Source of the DNA: Paenibacillaceae bacterium
Lineage (GTDB): Bacteria; Bacillota; Bacilli; Paenibacillales; NBRC-103111
Assembly: GCA_020697475.1 (NCBI GenBank)
Contig: JAJFMO010000151.1
Coordinates: forward strand, 1-12,609
DNA length: 12,609 nt
Direction: 5' to 3'
Of the stretch, positions 1-6,099 are shown piece by piece (the first letter of the stretch is position 1; each line of letters opens with the position of its first letter). The position numbers and the translations under genes were made by a program. The notes beneath the pieces are model-generated. The model was not told where the DNA came from and did no database searches. It saw only the letters and a program-made list of their open reading frames with translations.

Positions 1-130
1 AATCGGGCTCCGCCGAGCCGATCTGTTCGGGTGCGATCGCCGGCTCCTGCGGCAGATGGCTAAAGAGCAGCAGAAAGGCAATAGGAATCCATAACACGTA
101 CTTGAGCCACTTCCGTATTACGCAAATCAC
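1..130 (-). CDS. Partial gene, N-terminus of an unrecognised membrane or exported protein
   Basis: Only the first ~40 codons are inside the window; the gene continues past position 1. Read leftwards, the frame gives basic residues (IRKWLKY) followed by a hydrophobic run (VLWIPIAFLLLF) and then a polar Pro/Ala/Glu-rich stretch. This is the layout of a signal peptide or an N-terminal membrane anchor. A strong ribosome binding site, GGAGGTGAT, lies at 134-126, but the start codon is unclear. The only GTG in frame (130-128) lies inside that site, and the best-spaced codon is an ATA (118-116), about 7 nt downstream. The gene lies ~50 nt after the creatininase-family gene on the same strand and is probably its operon partner. 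I cannot assign a family from this fragment. Confidence 0.5.
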   Translation of the reverse strand, partial: MICVIRKWLKYVLWIPIAFLLLFSHLPQEPAIAPEQIGSAEPD

Positions 131-143
131 CTCCGGCGTCAAT

Positions 144-166
144 TAATTGATTTACATAATCAATTA
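144..166. repeat. AT-rich inverted repeat between two minus-strand genes
   Basis: TAATTGATT (144-152) and AATCAATTA (158-166) form a perfect 9-bp dyad around a 5-nt loop. It lies between the creatininase-family stop and the next minus-strand gene. A TATAAT hexamer on the minus strand (168-163) overlaps it, but no good -35 hexamer is seen. No T-tract follows, so an intrinsic terminator is unlikely. It may be an operator-like element or simply AT-rich spacer. Confidence 0.35.
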
Positions 167-179
167 TATGAGCAGACGA

Positions 180-1034
180 TCAAAACTGAAGCAGAAAATC
201 CAGATCGACCGCCGGTCCGGTCTCAGAATGATCATGGCGATCACGGCGGGGGCGAATCTCTCGCGCTTTGAATTCGCGAATAAATTCGGCCAAACGCTGA
301 ATCGTCGTTTCGTACAGCTGTTTTCCCTTATCTTTGGTCGCCAAGCTGGGGTTCCCGGATACGCCGGTCAACGAAAACGTACTCCACCATTCCATCATCG
401 AAACAGGGGGAGAATTTTGCAGTTCGTTCCAGTAATACTTCGATTCCGGCAACCCGTATTCGTCCTCGATCTTTTCTTTGCGGACCGCGTCCTCGTTCAA
501 ATGCAGGAGCATCGACGTCTCCCATTCGCATGCGTGGCCCATTCCGCCCAATGGCGATTCACGGATGTCCCCGGCCACGTCTTTCGCCAGATTGGTATGC
601 ATGATGGCGGCGCAAAGCGCTTGCCCCTTGCTTTCCAGCATGGTGTGCCTGGCCACAATGTCTAGATATGGCATGTTGGAACCGTGAGCGTTCAGCAAGA
701 TGATCTTCTTGAATCCGTGATAGGCCAGGCTGCGCGTAATGCATAAGCAATACTCGATGAACGTTCGGCCGCTGATCGTGATTTGTCCGGGAAAGTCCAT
801 GTGATGCGTATTGAAGCCATAGGCAATGTTCGGCATGACCAGCACATCGTCGGGTACAAGCTCGGCCGCGCCGACCGCCACGCTTCGTGCCAGAAAGTTG
901 TCGACTTCGACGGGGAGATGCTTTCCATGTTGCTCAGTGGAACCGATAGGTATGATCACAACGCGTTGTTGCGAGATGGCAGTTTGCAGTTCTTCCCACG
1001 TCAGTTTGTCGTAATAGAAGCTAGGCAAGTTCAC
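180..1034 (-). CDS. Creatininase-family amidohydrolase
   Basis: 284 aa, near the usual ~250 aa of the family. Members are cytosolic metal-dependent hydrolases acting on cyclic amides or related ring C-N/C-C bonds (creatininase, MftE, ArfB, IolN). The N-terminal signature IGSTEQHGKHLPVEVDN supplies likely metal ligands Glu34, His36 and Asp45. NAHGSN (115-120) gives His117, and HACEWETS (167-174) gives Glu170/Glu172. The residue two after His117 is Ser, not the Glu of true creatininase, so creatinine is an unlikely substrate. The start is GTG, 19 nt after the enolase-superfamily stop, with SD AAGGGGGTGA just upstream, so the two genes are co-transcribed. The neighbours (enolase-superfamily enzyme, dehydrogenase, glycosidase) suggest hydrolysis of a ring-keto or lactone-like sugar intermediate, similar to IolN. 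That role is inference; the family call is firm. Confidence 0.88.
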   Translation of the reverse strand: MNLPSFYYDKLTWEELQTAISQQRVVIIPIGSTEQHGKHLPVEVDNFLARSVAVGAAELVPDDVLVMPNIAYGFNTHHMDFPGQITISGRTFIEYCLCITRSLAYHGFKKIILLNAHGSNMPYLDIVARHTMLESKGQALCAAIMHTNLAKDVAGDIRESPLGGMGHACEWETSMLLHLNEDAVRKEKIEDEYGLPESKYYWNELQNSPPVSMMEWWSTFSLTGVSGNPSLATKDKGKQLYETTIQRLAEFIREFKAREIRPRRDRHDHSETGPAVDLDFLLQF

Positions 1035-1053
1035 GGGTTCACCCCCTTATGGA

Positions 1054-2214
1054 TTACAGCAATTGCCCGATACGGGGAATCGCGGCGTCATTTTGCGAAT
1101 CGTAGAACACCATCTCGCGGATTTCCATATCGGTTAACGCTCCCAGCTTGGCCGGGTCGAGTTCGATGCCTAAGCCGGGCCGATCGCTCATGATCATTTT
1201 TCCCTGATTAAAAACAAGATTTTGCTGTAAAATGTCTTCTTCGTAATACTCATAATGCGTATCGTTGGCGAATGGGAAGTTCCGCGAGGCGGCGATCAGA
1301 TGGGCGTTAGCCATCGTGGCGATGCCGGTTTCGGCCCAAGTTCCGGTGACGCACCAAATTCCGTTCTCGTTGGCCAATTCGACGATTTGCCGCGCCTTGA
1401 GCAAGCCTCCCGCCTCGGAAGGATATACGGTGAATGCAGAGACGGCACGGTGCTCAATCAGCTTCATGGCGCTGCGGAAATCGGTCAACGATTCGTCGGC
1501 CGTGATCGGAACCGAAACGGATCGACTCACCGTAGCCAACCCCTCGATATCGTAGTAAGGAGTAGGTTGTTCCACCAGCTGAAGGTTGTATTTCTCCATC
1601 TTGTTGATCGCTTTGATCGCAGTTGTTACGCTCCAGTTCTGGTTGGCGTCAACTCGCAGCTTAACATCGTCGCCCACGGCGGCGCGAATTTCCTTGATTC
1701 GGTTGACGTCGTACTCCACATCCCGACCGACCTTGATCTTCAGTTGCTTGAACCCGTTCGCGACGGAACGTTCCGCCTCCTTGGCGTTGACGAGCGGATC
1801 TTCGATGAACACGTAATCCGCGAATTCAACTTCCTTGCGGTAAAGCCCGCCAAGCAAATTGTACAGGGGAGTTTTCAAAATCTTCGCCTTCAAATCGAGA
1901 AGCGCCATGTCGATGCCGGCCAAGGCGTACAGGCCGATCTGCGACCAGTTGAGAATGTACTCCTCCAACCTGTGCAGAATCCATTCCGTCCGCATAGGAT
2001 CGGCGCCGATCAGGAACGGCTTGAATTCCTTCTCGACGATGGCGCGGATGGTCGGAATAGTAGGTCCAACGCATTCGCCCAGACCGATCAGCCCTTCGTC
2101 GGTGACAATTTGAATGACCAGGGAAGGGGCGCTCCGTCGTGTCCCCCCGGACCACTTGGCCGGTTTCTTGAACGGGATCTTAACCGGGGTAGTCATGATA
2201 TCAATAATGTTCAA
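1054..2214 (-). CDS. Mandelate racemase/muconate lactonizing enzyme family protein (enolase superfamily)
   Basis: 386 aa, full length for the superfamily: N-terminal capping domain (about 1-125), then a modified TIM barrel. The KxK motif at the end of barrel strand 2 is Lys159-Ile-Lys161. Metal ligands are Asp189 (VDANQNW), Glu215 (VEQP) and Asp240 (TADES). The C-terminal TGTWAETGIAT block resembles the muconate-lactonizing (MLE) subgroup. The strand-6 position that is Lys in MLE-type enzymes and Asp in mandelate racemase appears to be Tyr264 (FTVYPSEAGG), so the chemistry is probably not a standard two-base racemisation. Sugar-acid dehydration or another abstraction of the alpha proton is plausible. 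The start is TTG at 2214, chosen because GGAGG lies 8 nt upstream; the first ATG (codon 7) is too far from it. First gene of the minus-strand operon, under the promoter at 2265-2293. Confidence 0.88.
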   Translation of the reverse strand: MNIIDIMTTPVKIPFKKPAKWSGGTRRSAPSLVIQIVTDEGLIGLGECVGPTIPTIRAIVEKEFKPFLIGADPMRTEWILHRLEEYILNWSQIGLYALAGIDMALLDLKAKILKTPLYNLLGGLYRKEVEFADYVFIEDPLVNAKEAERSVANGFKQLKIKVGRDVEYDVNRIKEIRAAVGDDVKLRVDANQNWSVTTAIKAINKMEKYNLQLVEQPTPYYDIEGLATVSRSVSVPITADESLTDFRSAMKLIEHRAVSAFTVYPSEAGGLLKARQIVELANENGIWCVTGTWAETGIATMANAHLIAASRNFPFANDTHYEYYEEDILQQNLVFNQGKMIMSDRPGLGIELDPAKLGALTDMEIREMVFYDSQNDAAIPRIGQLL

Positions 2215-2264
2215 TGAAATATCCTCCGTTCGCCAAAAAAGATTTAATATGAGCCGATATTCTG

Positions 2265-2293
2265 ATCATAATTCACACTGTCGGCAGTGTCAA
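2265..2293 (-). promoter_or_regulatory. SigA-type promoter of the enolase-superfamily/creatininase operon
   Basis: On the minus strand TTGACA (2293-2288) and TATGAT (2270-2265) are separated by exactly 17 bp. The predicted start is near 2258, giving a ~44-nt leader to the TTG start at 2214. This is the closest match to the consensus promoter in the window. The spacer contains most of a 16-bp dyad, listed separately. Confidence 0.8.
2275..2290. promoter_or_regulatory. Operator-like palindrome inside the minus-strand promoter
   Basis: ACACTG-TCGG-CAGTGT is a perfect 6+4+6 dyad sitting in the spacer of the minus promoter and overlapping the -35 hexamer by three bases. This is a classical position for repression by steric block. 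It differs from the DeoR-associated motif nearby, so a second regulator may bind it. Confidence 0.5.
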
Positions 2294-2300
2294 CTGAATT

Positions 2301-2318
2301 TGTTCGTATATATTCAAA
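2301..2318. promoter_or_regulatory. Probable DeoR-family operator in the divergent region
   Basis: TGTTCGTATATATTCAAA matches TGTTCGTATATTATCAAA at 9708-9725 in 16 of 18 positions, with one AT/TA swap in the middle. The other copy overlaps the promoter of the DeoR-family gene, so this is the expected site through which that regulator controls the divergent catabolic operons. It lies just upstream of the minus-promoter -35 and about 60-80 bp upstream of the predicted plus-strand start. Its right half-palindrome is degenerate compared with the DeoR copy. Confidence 0.65.
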
Positions 2319-2345
2319 AAGTAACGGAGTTAAGCAAAATAGTGA

Positions 2346-2373
2346 TTGCAATACATGAAAACGTCGGTATAAT
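2346..2373 (+). promoter_or_regulatory. SigA-type promoter of the plus-strand catabolic operon
   Basis: TTGCAA (2346-2351) and TATAAT (2368-2373) with a 16-bp spacer; predicted start near 2380 and a ~100-nt leader before the binding-protein gene. The spacer contains ATGAAAACGTCGGTA (2355-2369), which resembles a catabolite-responsive element (cre) but has two mismatches to the WTGNAANCGNWNNCW consensus, so CcpA control is only a possibility. Confidence 0.7.
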
Positions 2374-2389
2374 AAAGGTTGAACCGACG
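2362..2389. promoter_or_regulatory. Inverted repeat overlapping the plus-strand -10 and start site
   Basis: CGTCGGT (2362-2368) and ACCGACG (2383-2389) are perfect 7-bp inverted arms whose centres are 21 bp, two helical turns, apart. The left arm touches the -10 hexamer and the right arm covers the early transcribed region. This spacing suits a dimeric repressor. The identity of the binder is unknown. Confidence 0.45.
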
Positions 2390-2446
2390 GATATTCAGAA
2401 TAAATGATCGAAATTGATCACTAATTGTAGAGACTGCGATTCGATC

Positions 2447-2492
2447 AAGGGAGTTAAGGATGCTAAACGCGGAGGGAGTTATGTACACAATG
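2447..2492 (+). promoter_or_regulatory. Two tandem ribosome binding sites and in-frame starts for the binding protein
   Basis: AAGGGAG (2447-2453) precedes an ATG at 2460, and GGAGGGAG (2471-2478) precedes an ATG at 2481; a third ATG lies at 2490. All are in frame, and GGGAGTTA occurs before both of the first two. The 2481 start is preferred: it has the stronger SD, 5 nt away, and gives a normal short signal peptide. The 2460 start would add seven residues that weaken the basic n-region. Confidence 0.5.
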
Positions 2493-3884
2493 AAAAGACC
2501 AATGAAATGGCTCGTGGCAGTAATGATTCTGACTTTGATCCTGGCGGGATGCGGAAGCGGCAATTCGGCGCCCCAAGGGCAAGCAAGCAATGCCTCAGCG
2601 AAACCGGAAAGCGGCAACGCAAATGCTGCGAAAGAAACGGCGCCTGCACCTGTCACGCTGAAATTCAACAACAATAACAAACGTCTTACGGATGAGCAGT
2701 TCAAGCTGATGATCGCCGATCCGGTCAAGAAGAAATACCCGTATATTACCGTAGAGATGACCAAAAGGGACTTCAAAGACATTCAGAACATTCCGGTTGA
2801 AGGCAGCAATATGGATTTGACGAACTTCTGGGACGGGGAAATGTCGGGCTTTCTGGTGTACGATTTATTGACCGACCTGAGGCCTTATATTAAAAAGACC
2901 AATTTCGACCTGAACCGTTATCAGGAAAATATGATTGAACCGTCGATGGGCGGCAAAGGCGAAATTTATGGAGTTCCTTATTCTTACAATGCCGACGTTC
3001 TTTTCTATAACAAAGACTTATTGGACAAATTCGGCGTTTCTTACCCGAAAGATGGCCTCACCTGGGACGACATGGTGGATTACGGGAAAAAAATTTACCG
3101 GGTGGACAACGGCACGACGTATTACGGTTTCAACTACGATTCGGAATACCGGCTGTTTACCCCGCTGTCTCTTGGCGTCGTCAATGAGGCTCAGAAGAAA
3201 GCGATCGTCAATACGGATCAATGGGCCAAAGTAACGAACATGATGCTTGCTCTCGTTGACGCACAGGGAGGCAAACGGCAGGACAAGTTCAATCCCGAAT
3301 TCCTCGAAAAACGGGTGGCGGCGATGGGCGTAAACGTGACCCAGGGCTTGATGAAAGCCGTTGCTGCCGAAAAGCAAGGGTTGAATTGGGACGTGGCGCA
3401 AGCGCCAAGCTGGAAGGAACGGCCGAATACGTTCGGTTTTGCCGATATCCATGAGATGGGCATTCTCAAAACAAGCAAGCATCCGGATGATGCGATGAAA
3501 GTGATTGAAGTTTTCCTGAGCGACGAAAATCAAAAGTTGTTTGCTTCCAAATACGCCATGCTTTCGCCGATGAAAGGAAACCAATTTACTGACGTATACG
3601 CCAAAGAGATTCCGGAGCTGCAGAACAAGCGGTTGTCCAGCATATTCAAGAGTCATCCGGCCAAGTTCCCGGAATTCGGTCTGGGCCAAACTTTCGATGC
3701 TTCACGGGCAATCTTGCGCAATCATATTTTTGATGTACTAGATCATAAAACAGACACGAACACAGCTTTGAGTCGGCGATTCGCATTATGTCAGGCCCGA
3801 TTCGCATCAAACCGCTTTCGCACAACTTGCTCGGGTGGCCGGGGGTCGCAATCACGACTTGTACCGTTACATTCATTTCCATGA
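2481..3884 (+). CDS. ABC transporter sugar-binding lipoprotein, C-terminus replaced by out-of-frame tail
   Basis: Extracellular solute-binding protein of the carbohydrate type, anchored outside the membrane to deliver a sugar to an ABC importer. The signal peptide MKRPMKWLVAVMILTLILAGC has a lipobox ending at Cys24, followed by a Ser/Ala/Asn-rich linker. The body shows typical motifs: DLTDLRPYI, YGVPYSYNADVLFYNKDLLD, LTWDDMVDYGKK, and near the end DVLDHKTDTNTAL. Such proteins normally continue with a ~20-residue helix after NTAL. Here codon 430 (ending at 3770) is followed by 37 residues rich in Arg/Ser/Cys that are the metallophosphoesterase gene read in the wrong frame. The protein is therefore tail-truncated but may still fold. 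No permease or ATPase gene follows, which is unusual. Start at 2481; 2460 is an alternative. Confidence 0.85.
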   Translation: MYTMKRPMKWLVAVMILTLILAGCGSGNSAPQGQASNASAKPESGNANAAKETAPAPVTLKFNNNNKRLTDEQFKLMIADPVKKKYPYITVEMTKRDFKDIQNIPVEGSNMDLTNFWDGEMSGFLVYDLLTDLRPYIKKTNFDLNRYQENMIEPSMGGKGEIYGVPYSYNADVLFYNKDLLDKFGVSYPKDGLTWDDMVDYGKKIYRVDNGTTYYGFNYDSEYRLFTPLSLGVVNEAQKKAIVNTDQWAKVTNMMLALVDAQGGKRQDKFNPEFLEKRVAAMGVNVTQGLMKAVAAEKQGLNWDVAQAPSWKERPNTFGFADIHEMGILKTSKHPDDAMKVIEVFLSDENQKLFASKYAMLSPMKGNQFTDVYAKEIPELQNKRLSSIFKSHPAKFPEFGLGQTFDASRAILRNHIFDVLDHKTDTNTALSRRFALCQARFASNRFRTTCSGGRGSQSRLVPLHSFP

Positions 3885-5301
3885 GCGGATCATTCCGCAA
3901 ATCATCGAGGAGATTTCCCGATTCAAACCGGATTTTGTCGTCAACACCGGAGACATTATCCAAGGCAACTGCGACGATACGGCAACCGCCTTGCTGGAGA
4001 TGGAAGAGGCGCTGCAAAGGTTTGAAAGATCGGGCGCTCCGGTATTTTACGCAGTCGGCAACCATGACGGCCACCCGCACAAAGAGCCCGTCAAACAGTT
4101 ACTGTATGCGGCGAACAGCCGCTCCTTGGGGAGTCCGGTGGAACAAGGGTATTACCGTTTTGTCAAAGACCGTTCGCTGTTCATCGTCCTGGATTTCACG
4201 GAGTTTGAGTCGGGCGATGCCCAGGAAGCGTTCTTGCACGAAAGCTTGCAGGCGGGTGCCGAATATGAGCATGTATTTGTATTCGCCCACCCTCCGTTGA
4301 TCCCGGTCATTCGACCCTTTTTCTCCAAGTACGATTTCGCGCACACCGTACTTTGCTCGCTGGAGGAACATCGGGTTGACGCCTACTTCTGCGGGCATAC
4401 CCACAATCAGATCGCCTCGTTGCACCGCGTCGGGGATTATTGGCTGCCGCAATTGAAAAGCAGCATGATCGGCGAGCCGGAGGATGCGCCGGTGCGGATT
4501 CAGGATGTGCGCCGGTTGCTTCCGCGTGAAGACAATTGCGAACTGCTGTGGGGCTACATGGAAGATACGGCGCCGGGCTGGTGGATCGTCACGGTTGATG
4601 GAGGCAAGGTGACGGCGGATTGGTATACGTTAAGCCACTCGTTGAGCCACAAACGGGCGGTGGCCGGTCAGTTGACATGGGAGGACGGCGTGAAGGCCAA
4701 TGCGACGATCGTACCGGAATTCGCCGCTCCTATCTCCCATGCGCGTCCGAATGCCGCCGAGATCGTATCCGTGCGGCTGCGGGCGGCGGGCTCTTCGTGC
4801 AACGCAGAAGGAGCTTATAAGGTTAGCCTGAACGGGCAGGCCATAGGCAGTTTGCCGCGCTTGGGCGCTTTCGCCATCCGCAGCTTCCTGCCCGTCCCGC
4901 CCGAGCTGTGGCCGGGGCTTGCCGACGTCAACCGGCTGACGGTAACTACCGCGGACGAAGAGATGTGCATCGGCGGATTCGTGCTGGAGATCGAGACCGC
5001 GGCCGGCTGGGTATACAGCGAACCGACGGAATTTTATACGAATTCGCACCGCTGGGATGAATGGGGCGCGCAAGGAATTCGCCATATCGACCGCAGCGGC
5101 GAAGTCATCAGGTGGAATTGCGGGATGCGACGATCAACGATTCGGTCGGGGACGACGATCTTCTTATCGAAACCGATCGTTCCTTCATCAGCGCGGGCAC
5201 GGAATTGGCGGTCTATACCGGCAAGGAGGAGCGGGTGTTCCAACCGGGGCAGTGGTGCACTTACCCGACCGTTCCCGGATACGCCAATGCAGGCACAGTG
5301 A
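3835..5301 (+). CDS. Calcineurin-like metallophosphoesterase, both ends damaged
   Basis: Metal-dependent phosphoesterase, predicted cytosolic. Homology begins at 3772, upstream of any start codon: the frame there reads VGDSHYVRP, which holds the first metal motif (Asp at 3778, His at 3784), but an in-frame TGA sits at 3769-3771. The first usable start is GTG at 3835, which omits that motif. The other motifs are intact: NTGD (Asp at 3952), GNHD (Asn at 4060, Asp at 4066), FAHPP and GHTH (His at 4396 and 4402). A beta-rich C-terminal region follows (about 4750-5060). Family-like sequence ends near 5106 (DRSGEV); the remaining ~65 codons to the stop are the dehydrogenase gene read out of frame. 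So about 445 codons are genuine, with start and tail missing. It is probably a pseudogene if the sequence is right, or a normal gene if the junctions are artefacts. Confidence 0.75.
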   Translation: MAGGRNHDLYRYIHFHERIIPQIIEEISRFKPDFVVNTGDIIQGNCDDTATALLEMEEALQRFERSGAPVFYAVGNHDGHPHKEPVKQLLYAANSRSLGSPVEQGYYRFVKDRSLFIVLDFTEFESGDAQEAFLHESLQAGAEYEHVFVFAHPPLIPVIRPFFSKYDFAHTVLCSLEEHRVDAYFCGHTHNQIASLHRVGDYWLPQLKSSMIGEPEDAPVRIQDVRRLLPREDNCELLWGYMEDTAPGWWIVTVDGGKVTADWYTLSHSLSHKRAVAGQLTWEDGVKANATIVPEFAAPISHARPNAAEIVSVRLRAAGSSCNAEGAYKVSLNGQAIGSLPRLGAFAIRSFLPVPPELWPGLADVNRLTVTTADEEMCIGGFVLEIETAAGWVYSEPTEFYTNSHRWDEWGAQGIRHIDRSGEVIRWNCGMRRSTIRSGTTIFLSKPIVPSSARARNWRSIPARRSGCSNRGSGALTRPFPDTPMQAQ

Positions 5302-6092
5302 TCGCCGTCGGTAAGAAAGTGAAGAAGACCGAGGTCGGTCGCCGAGTCTTCACATTCAGCAAGCACGCTTCCGTCGTGCGGGCCAACCAGAACAAATTTA
5401 TGATCGAGATTCCCGATGGAATCGACTCTACGACAGCGGCCGCTTCACGCATGGCGGCGGTGGCGGCAACGGCCATCATTGTCAGCGATACCGGCTTGAA
5501 TCCGTGGGTAGTCATCTATGGTTTAGGCGCCGTTGGCAATCTGGCTGCCCAGTCGTTTCAGAATATGGGATGCAGCGTGATCGGTGTCGACCCGACGGAA
5601 TCCCGTTGCGAATTGGCGCGCAAGTGTGGAATTGCCCATACGGTATCGGGGTCCCCGGACGAAGTCCAGGAGGCCATCCGCGAATTAACCGACGGCCGAA
5701 TGGCGCAAATATCCGTTGACGCTGTCGGTCACAGCGGTGTCATTATGCAGGCTATCAAATCGACAGCCAGCCATGGTCAATTGATTCTGCTTGGCAGTCC
5801 GAGGGCGCCGGTGCAGGGCAATTTGACGGAATTGCTGTCGGATATCCATATGCGCTGGATCACGGTACGGGGGGCGCTGGAGTGGTGCTTGCCGATTTAT
5901 TCCGATTTCCCCAACACCCCGTCGCTGTTCAGCAAGCAGGAAATGATCTTTCGCTGGATCCAGCAAGGCAAGCTGATCCTTGAGCCGATGATTTCCCATC
6001 ACATCCGCCCCGAGAAGTTCAAGGAAGGGTACGACGGGCTGTTGAATCAACCGGAAACCTATACCGGGGTCGTGATCGATTGGAAACCATAA
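5061..6092 (+). CDS. Medium-chain (MDR) dehydrogenase, zinc-binding-type fold, N-terminus damaged
   Basis: NAD(P)-dependent oxidoreductase of the alcohol/polyol dehydrogenase superfamily, cytosolic. Family-like sequence starts near 5106 (HQVELRDATIND). It continues through the SAGTEL motif, a substrate domain, and the Rossmann motif GLGAVGNLAAQ followed by a strand ending in Asp (VIGVDPTES), which suggests NAD preference. The catalytic zinc positions look lost: SAGTE replaces the usual CGTD block and PGYANAG replaces GHExxG. It resembles the zinc-independent SxGTE subgroup (BchC-like). The first ~10 residues expected for the family are absent; the open frame reaches back to an ATG at 5061, but those codons overlap the metallophosphoesterase and look non-native. 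No convincing SD is seen. The stop at 6092 lies 7 nt before the glycosidase gene. A role in oxidising a sugar or cyclitol is inferred from context. Confidence 0.78.
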   Translation: MGRARNSPYRPQRRSHQVELRDATINDSVGDDDLLIETDRSFISAGTELAVYTGKEERVFQPGQWCTYPTVPGYANAGTVIAVGKKVKKTEVGRRVFTFSKHASVVRANQNKFMIEIPDGIDSTTAAASRMAAVAATAIIVSDTGLNPWVVIYGLGAVGNLAAQSFQNMGCSVIGVDPTESRCELARKCGIAHTVSGSPDEVQEAIRELTDGRMAQISVDAVGHSGVIMQAIKSTASHGQLILLGSPRAPVQGNLTELLSDIHMRWITVRGALEWCLPIYSDFPNTPSLFSKQEMIFRWIQQGKLILEPMISHHIRPEKFKEGYDGLLNQPETYTGVVIDWKP

Positions 6093-6099
6093 GGGGAAA

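Noticed and set aside
1255..2217. 320-codon plus-strand open frame opposite the enolase-superfamily gene
   Set aside because: It is the antisense of a well-conserved enzyme in GC-biased DNA; its composition is unlike a real protein and it has no SD.
2355..2369. Catabolite-responsive element (CcpA cre) in the plus promoter
   Set aside because: Two mismatches to the consensus, including positions in the second half-site; kept only as a remark on the promoter.
3755..3775. CTTTGAG at 3766-3772 resembles the prfB programmed +1 frameshift site (CTT TGA)
   Set aside because: The CTT TGA codons are not in the reading frame of the incoming binding-protein gene (GCT TTG AGT), so a prfB-like slip would not join the two proteins; no upstream SD-like stimulator is seen.
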